From CAYJPA01 sp964371945 (lineage in GTDB: Bacteria > Chloroflexota > Chloroflexia > Thermomicrobiales > UBA6265): a stretch of DNA of 9,260 nucleotides. Within the stretch, counting starts at the first letter, position 1. Every line of letters starts with the position of its first letter. Where the stretch lies: assembly GCA_964371945.1 (NCBI GenBank), contig CAYJPA010000129.1, positions 1-9,260 on the forward strand. Reading direction: 5' to 3'. Positions 5,484 through 9,260 of this stretch are shown piece by piece. The position numbers and the translations under genes are program-made. The notes beneath the pieces are model-generated. The model searched no databases. It saw only the letters and a list, made by a program, of their open reading frames with translations, and was not told the DNA's origin.

Positions 5484-6656
5484 CTAATGCGTTAGCGGGT
5501 CATCAGATACAGGGTCGGGAATCTCGAGGTGTTTGGCCCGCAGTTGACCGCAGGCGGCGGCGATCTCGACACCTCGCGAGTAGCGCACCGTCGTCGCGAT
5601 ACCGGCCTGATCCAAAATCGAAGCGAATCGCTCGATTCGCTCCGGTGACGGCCGGTGGAATTCGAGCATCTCAACCGGGTTATAGGGGATCAGATTGACG
5701 TGGCAGAGGCGATCGCGCAACAGATCAGCCAATTGCATCGCAATCTCGTCGCTGTCGTTGATGCCGCCCATGAGCGCGTACTCGAACGAAACCCGGCGGC
5801 CTGTCTTTTCGATGTAGTAATCGACAGCCCGCATGAGCCGCGCGACCGGCCAGCGGCGATTGATCGGCACAAGAGTGTCCCGCAGCTCATCGTTCGGGGC
5901 GTGCAGCGACACCGCGACATTGACCTGGATCGGCTCGTCCGCAAGCGCTTCGATCCGCGGCACGATCCCAGAGGTCGAAATCGTGATCCGGCGTGCTCCG
6001 AAGCCAAACAGCTTCGAATCGTTGAGGATACGCACGCACTTCATCGTTTCGGCGTAGTTCTGCAGCGGTTCGCCCATCCCCATCATCACCAGATTGGTCA
6101 GCGGGCGCACGAGTGCTTTCGCTCGACGCGCGGCCGCGATCGTTTGCTCCACCATTTCCCCGGCCGAAAGATTCCGGCTGAGCCCACCGATGCCGGTCGC
6201 GCAAAACGAGCACCCGACCGCGCAGCCCACCTGGCAAGAAACGCACACCGTCGCCCGATCGCGATAGAGCATGAGCACGGTTTCGATGAACTGACCGTCT
6301 ATCGAGCGGTAGAGCGTTTTGAGGGTGTCGCCGTTCTCCGATCTGAGCTCCTGCACCGTCTGCAATGTGGAGATCGGCAGAGATTCCTGGAGCCGTTGCC
6401 GGAGCTGAGCCGGCAGATCGGTCATCTCTTGGTAACTCGTCGCCAGTCGCTCTGTGTCGTACAGCCATTTGGCGGTCTGGCGACCACGAAATGCCGGCTC
6501 TCCGAGCTCGACGAGCTTCGCTTCGATCTCCGGCAACGTCAGATCAAAGACCGAGACGGGCCGTTCGGATTTCCGCAACATCGACCTTGGTTTCGGGGTC
6601 GCTGGATCGTGGTTTGTTGAGATGGATGGAATCGGAAGCGTGGAAACAGTTGCCAT
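5484..6656 (-). CDS. rlmN: 23S rRNA (adenine2503-C2)-/tRNA methyltransferase RlmN
   Basis: A 390-residue radical SAM methyltransferase that adds a C2 methyl to A2503 of 23S rRNA and A37 of some tRNAs through a methylated-cysteine intermediate. The N-terminal domain starts near FDLTLPEIEAKL (37-48) and contains GRQTAKWLY. The radical SAM cluster motif is C145-AVG-C149-SF-C152, inside CVSCQVGCAVGCSFCATG. It is followed by GGLSRNLSAGEM, VMMGMGEPLQNY (the GEP SAM-binding motif), ISTSGIVPRI, VAVSLHAPNDELR and VNLIPYNPV. The conserved C-terminal methyl-carrying cysteine is C369 in AAACGQLRAK. About 35 Ser/Pro/Thr-rich residues precede the conserved core, so the start is uncertain: the ATG at 6656 has no strong ribosome binding site, and a TTG lies three codons upstream. 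The stop is TAG. It follows the secreted-protein gene on the same strand by 40 bp, possibly as one transcript. Confidence 0.95.
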   Translation of the reverse strand: MATVSTLPIPSISTNHDPATPKPRSMLRKSERPVSVFDLTLPEIEAKLVELGEPAFRGRQTAKWLYDTERLATSYQEMTDLPAQLRQRLQESLPISTLQTVQELRSENGDTLKTLYRSIDGQFIETVLMLYRDRATVCVSCQVGCAVGCSFCATGIGGLSRNLSAGEMVEQTIAAARRAKALVRPLTNLVMMGMGEPLQNYAETMKCVRILNDSKLFGFGARRITISTSGIVPRIEALADEPIQVNVAVSLHAPNDELRDTLVPINRRWPVARLMRAVDYYIEKTGRRVSFEYALMGGINDSDEIAMQLADLLRDRLCHVNLIPYNPVEMLEFHRPSPERIERFASILDQAGIATTVRYSRGVEIAAACGQLRAKHLEIPDPVSDDPLTH

Positions 6657-6696
6657 AACAGACAAAGGTTACCACGCTCCCGTTAGGAAGCCGCTA

Positions 6697-7356
6697 TTAG
6701 GCTTCGGCTCCCGGATAGAGGTTGCCTTCTCCTTCAAAGCTGGCATCGATCAGCAGCCGGCTATCGACCCACTCGAGTCGGAGCGTATCGCTGAAATGAC
6801 CGACACCCGGAACAATAATTTCGGGATCTGCCGTAATTTTGCCGTCGGGCAGCACGCGAATATCCTTAATCGCGTAGACCATCAACCACATTTTCAGTGG
6901 CGATGCTTCCGGTGTCTCATAGGCGTAGCCGAGGAAGTCCTCTTCCGTCATACCCGTCAAGTTTTCGCGCGGGTGAGCATCGGTCGGGTACGCCGCGTCG
7001 CGAAGTCCGTCGTTTCCATTGGCCGCACAAGCAATGACATTGACAACTAATTCGGTGACCGCGGCGATTGTTGCTTCGTCTGCCGGGGTCCCGATCATCT
7101 CTTCCGGCTTAACCTCAGGTGTCGCGCTCATAGAGCCGACTTCTTCCCAGATCGCTCGTAGGTCAGCTTGGCTTCTGGGTTCGATCGTGCAGCGCGCGGG
7201 ATCGGGCGTTAGCGGCAGAGTGATCCCCGCGGCATCGTCTTGAGCCAGTGTCTCCATGCTTCCTAGAAGCATGGAAAGAAGCACGACGATAACAACAGCC
7301 GAACGACGACAAATGTCTATCGACTCTTCTCCGTCTATCAACCAGAATCGGCACAT
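6697..7356 (-). CDS. Secreted protein of unknown function, possible NTF2/SnoaL-like fold
   Basis: A 219-residue protein with an N-terminal export signal: RR at 17-18, hydrophobic core AVVIVVLLSMLLG (20-32), and a likely cleavage after TLA at about residue 38. There is no lipobox cysteine, so it is probably released or wall-associated. The mature part begins with TPDPARCTIEPR, then a helical region including DEATIAAVTELVVNVIACAANGN (about 94-116). The C-terminal half has alternating strands (MVYAIKDIRVLPDG, KITADPEIIV, DTLRLEWVDSRLLIDASFEGE). The helical 'AAVTA...ACxNxG' segment plus strands resembles NTF2-like secreted proteins frequent in Thermomicrobia; this is inference from pattern only. 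The ATG at 7356 lacks a good ribosome binding site, and a start a few codons downstream is possible. It is divergent from purD and upstream of rlmN. Confidence 0.7.
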   Translation of the reverse strand: MCRFWLIDGEESIDICRRSAVVIVVLLSMLLGSMETLAQDDAAGITLPLTPDPARCTIEPRSQADLRAIWEEVGSMSATPEVKPEEMIGTPADEATIAAVTELVVNVIACAANGNDGLRDAAYPTDAHPRENLTGMTEEDFLGYAYETPEASPLKMWLMVYAIKDIRVLPDGKITADPEIIVPGVGHFSDTLRLEWVDSRLLIDASFEGEGNLYPGAEA

Positions 7357-7466
7357 GGGCCATCCAACGTGGATCGACGGCTGGTACGAGAAGCTCGCGG
7401 TGTTGGATTACTAATCCGCGTATCATCTTTACGATGGTGTCCGTGGGAATTGGCGGAGAAGCATGC
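7357..7466. promoter_or_regulatory. purD upstream region with dyad and possible -10
   Basis: Between divergent starts lies GGATTA-C-TAATCC (7405-7417), a perfect 6-1-6 inverted repeat. Just downstream is TATCAT (7421-7426), five of six matches to a -10 box, 40 bp before the purD ATG; no good -35 accompanies it. The dyad would overlap the upstream part of such a promoter. GGAGAA (7455-7460) serves as the purD ribosome binding site. Confidence 0.38.
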
Positions 7467-8732
7467 ATGAGGATTCTGGTAGTCGGTAGCGGAGGTCGGG
7501 AGCACGCTCTGCTCTGGAAGCTGGCCCAAAGCCCGAAAACCACTCTGCTTTTTTGCGCTCCCGGCAATGGCGGCACGAGTGCTCTGGCCGAAAATGTTCC
7601 TGTGCCTGCGAACGACATCGAAGGGATGCTCAACGCCGCTAAAGCGCTCCGTGTCGACCTCGTCATCATCGGGCCGGAGGAACCGCTTGCGCTTGGGCTC
7701 GCCGATCGACTGCGTGAAGCGGGCATTCCCGTTTGTGGAAATTCCGCGGCCGCAACCAGAATCGAAAGTTCCAAGGCATTCGCGAAAGAGGTGATGGCCG
7801 CGGCCGGCATCCCGACTGCCCGGTCGATGGTCGTCCGGGACTTGCTCGATGGCATCGCCGCGCTGTCGAGATTCGACACTCCCGTGGTGATCAAGGCAGA
7901 TGGATTGGCGGCCGGCAAAGGCGTCGTCGTCGCCGAGAGTCGCGACGAAGCGCGGATCGTGTTGACCGCGTTTCTCGAGGATGGAGCACTCGCTGGCGCC
8001 GGGTCAACCGTCGTGATTGAAGAGTGTCTCTTTGGTCAGGAGGTTTCGATCCACGCCTTCGCCGACGGTGACTCGATCGTTTCGCTCGCTCCCTCGTGCG
8101 ATCACAAGCGGGTCTTCGAACATGACGAAGGACCGAACACCGGCGGGATGGGTGCATATGCGCCCACAAATCGAGTGACCGATGTCCTTCAGGCTGAGAT
8201 TCAGCGAACCATTCTCGAGCCACTGGTCAAAGAACTAATGATTCGAGGCTCGCCTCTCCAGGGAGCGATCTACCCGGGACTCATGTTGACCCAGGATGGT
8301 CCCAAAGTAATCGAGTTCAATGCCAGATTGGGCGACCCGGAAACGCAGGTCGTACTGCCGCTACTCAACGCCGATCTGGCGGAGCTCTGCATGGCAGTGG
8401 CGACCGGCACATTGTCCGACTTACCACCGCCCGCGCCCACAACCGGCGCAGCGCTGGGGGTCGTGATCGCGTCGGGCGGGTACCCGGGTCCGATCCTGAG
8501 CGGAATGCCGATCTCCGGTCTCGGAAACGTGCCCTCGGACGTCATCATGTTCCATGCCGGCACTCGCCGGCTCGACGATGGAACCGTTGTAACCTCAGGT
8601 GGCCGCGTTTTGACCGCGGTCGGGTTGGGACCGGATCTGGCTGCAGCGCGCGCTCGCGCATACAAGGGCGTTTCCGCCATTTCGTTCGAGGGGGCCCACT
8701 TTCGGCGCGACATCGGCGCCAAGGCGCTTTGA
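7467..8732 (+). CDS. purD: Phosphoribosylamine--glycine ligase (GARS)
   Basis: A 421-residue ATP-grasp enzyme that joins glycine to 5-phosphoribosylamine, forming GAR in the second step of cytosolic de novo purine synthesis. Motifs: N-terminal MRILVVGSGGREHALLWKL (1-19), APGNGG (31-36), GPEEPLALGLAD (69-80), ATP-grasp KADGLAAGKGVVVAE (143-157), EECLFGQEVS, the family signature HKRVFEHDEGPNTGGMGAYAP (213-233, split here as HKRVFEHD and EGPNTGGMGAYAP), and metal-binding IEFNARLGDPETQ (282-294). Length is normal for stand-alone PurD. The ATG at 7467 is chosen because the family starts at MRILVVGSGG and GGAGAA lies just upstream; an in-frame ATG 11 codons earlier adds a non-conserved leader. It ends at TGA, 4 bp before the next start. 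No other pur genes are in the window. Confidence 0.96.
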   Translation: MRILVVGSGGREHALLWKLAQSPKTTLLFCAPGNGGTSALAENVPVPANDIEGMLNAAKALRVDLVIIGPEEPLALGLADRLREAGIPVCGNSAAATRIESSKAFAKEVMAAAGIPTARSMVVRDLLDGIAALSRFDTPVVIKADGLAAGKGVVVAESRDEARIVLTAFLEDGALAGAGSTVVIEECLFGQEVSIHAFADGDSIVSLAPSCDHKRVFEHDEGPNTGGMGAYAPTNRVTDVLQAEIQRTILEPLVKELMIRGSPLQGAIYPGLMLTQDGPKVIEFNARLGDPETQVVLPLLNADLAELCMAVATGTLSDLPPPAPTTGAALGVVIASGGYPGPILSGMPISGLGNVPSDVIMFHAGTRRLDDGTVVTSGGRVLTAVGLGPDLAAARARAYKGVSAISFEGAHFRRDIGAKAL

Positions 8733-8736
8733 CAAC

Positions 8737-9120
8737 ATGTCGGTGCAATCGCTTATCTGGCTCGGTGCTCGCACACCCCACTTTGCGGAGTTGGTTGCGC
8801 TCTGCGGGGCGACGCTCGGGTTGACCGTCATTCGCGAAACCGGCATCGCGGTTTGGTTTCAGCTCGGCGATGGCAACGAGCTTCATGTTTACGCCTAAAG
8901 CGATGAAGATCACGATTTCTTCGGGTCCGGTCCGGTGACTGGATTCCTCGTCGACGACTTTGACGCGACGCGTGCCCGGACGATCGCGAATGGCATCGAG
9001 CTCATCGGCGAGCCACAAGAAGAAGGCGGATCGGACTGGAATCACTACCGCGCCACAGACGGCAACTTCTACGAAATCATAGAGCGCGCTGGCGCCGACC
9101 CCGACACCGATTTGTCGTAG
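8737..9120 (+). pseudogene. VOC (glyoxalase/bleomycin-resistance) family protein interrupted by TAA
   Basis: A 127-codon frame with a single in-frame TAA at 8896-8898 (codon 54). Before it: MSVQSLIWLGARTPHFAEL and GLTVIRETGIAVWFQLGDGN, then ELHVYA. After it, in the same frame: SDEDHDFFGSGPVTGFLVDD, then FDATRARTIANGIELIGEP, WNHYRATDGNFYEIIE, and TAG. Together these make one complete vicinal-oxygen-chelate domain of about 120 residues, with the usual beta-alpha-beta-beta-beta halves and the C-terminal Glu in the 'DGNxYEI' motif. Such proteins are metal-dependent lyases, isomerases, dioxygenases or resistance proteins; the specific role is unknown. The start lies 4 bp after the purD stop, implying translational coupling. 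TAA is not known to be recoded as Sec or Pyl, so a nonsense mutation (or an assembly error) is most likely. The second half has no obvious restart near the stop. Confidence 0.78.
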
Positions 9121-9260
9121 CCGGTGAACCTGGGACTTCGTTAGGATGTCGTAGGGGAGAGACCTGGTGTCAGGTGCCATAGCGTTGTGCCTGTGTTGGT
9201 GCCATGGGAACGTCCCCCGTCGCGGGGGGGCGCGGGGCAATGCGCGAGGACCCGAGGATC
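9121..9260. other. Non-coding right end with small repeats and a GC hairpin
   Basis: There is no gene here. The octamer GGTGCCAT occurs at 9173-9180 and 9198-9205, each preceded by a GTGT, forming imperfect direct repeats. ACCTG-GTGT-CAGGT (9162-9175) is an inverted repeat. CCCCCG-TCG-CGGGGG (9214-9228) is a 6-bp GC hairpin that could follow the purD/VOC transcript, though without a T tract. Confidence 0.4.

Noticed and set aside
5655..6620. Long open frame on the plus strand opposite rlmN.
   Set aside because: It is rich in Arg/His, has no recognisable domain, and is explained by codon bias of the conserved rlmN gene on the other strand.

Overview
This 9.26-kb window is an ordinary-looking, GC-rich bacterial chromosome segment carrying metabolic and housekeeping genes on both strands. 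No phage, IS element, CRISPR array or RNA gene is visible. Gene content and style (luciferase-like monooxygenase, DoxX-type membrane protein, short TrmO, lipobox-free secreted NTF2-like protein, short intergenic palindromes of the GGGCGGTTC type) suggest a Chloroflexota/Thermomicrobia-like organism. That placement is inference, as no marker gene here settles it.

Layout: the tail of a luciferase-like flavin monooxygenase (1-177, +) converges on a DoxX-family membrane protein (252-1067, -). Upstream of that lies trmO (1227-1727, -), a tRNA t6A37 methyltransferase. Divergent from trmO is the most interesting gene: a peroxiredoxin-like (AhpC/TSA_2, PRXL2-type) protein at 1828-2409 (+). Its catalytic cysteine codon is an in-frame UGA (1984-1986), giving a U-x-x-C motif in the context FLRHFG-U-IFCREH. 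A SECIS-like hairpin lies immediately downstream (1996-2023). UGA is a genuine stop elsewhere in the window (trmO, purD), so this looks like local selenocysteine recoding. An automatic gene caller would split the gene into two unrelated-looking fragments.

Next comes a 356-bp non-coding stretch with two dyads, then a class III aminotransferase resembling glutamate-1-semialdehyde aminomutase (2766-4163, +). It is followed by a decayed agmatinase/arginase-family gene (4271-5266, +) that has kept its ribosome binding site and metal-ligand motifs but carries at least four lesions (two frameshifts, a TGA and a TAA). The pair was probably once an operon for amino-acid or guanidino-compound turnover.

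After a convergent intergenic region holding two related palindromes (5321-5340, 5441-5456) come rlmN (5484-6656, -) and a secreted protein of unknown function (6697-7356, -). These are co-directional, 40 bp apart. Divergent from them is purD (7467-8732, +), tightly followed by a VOC/glyoxalase-family gene interrupted by an in-frame TAA (8737-9120, +). The last 140 bp hold small repeats and a GC hairpin but no gene.

The genes do not form one pathway. The themes are redox chemistry (monooxygenase, DoxX, selenoperoxiredoxin), RNA modification (TrmO, RlmN), purine synthesis (PurD), and gene decay affecting two of the accessory enzymes.
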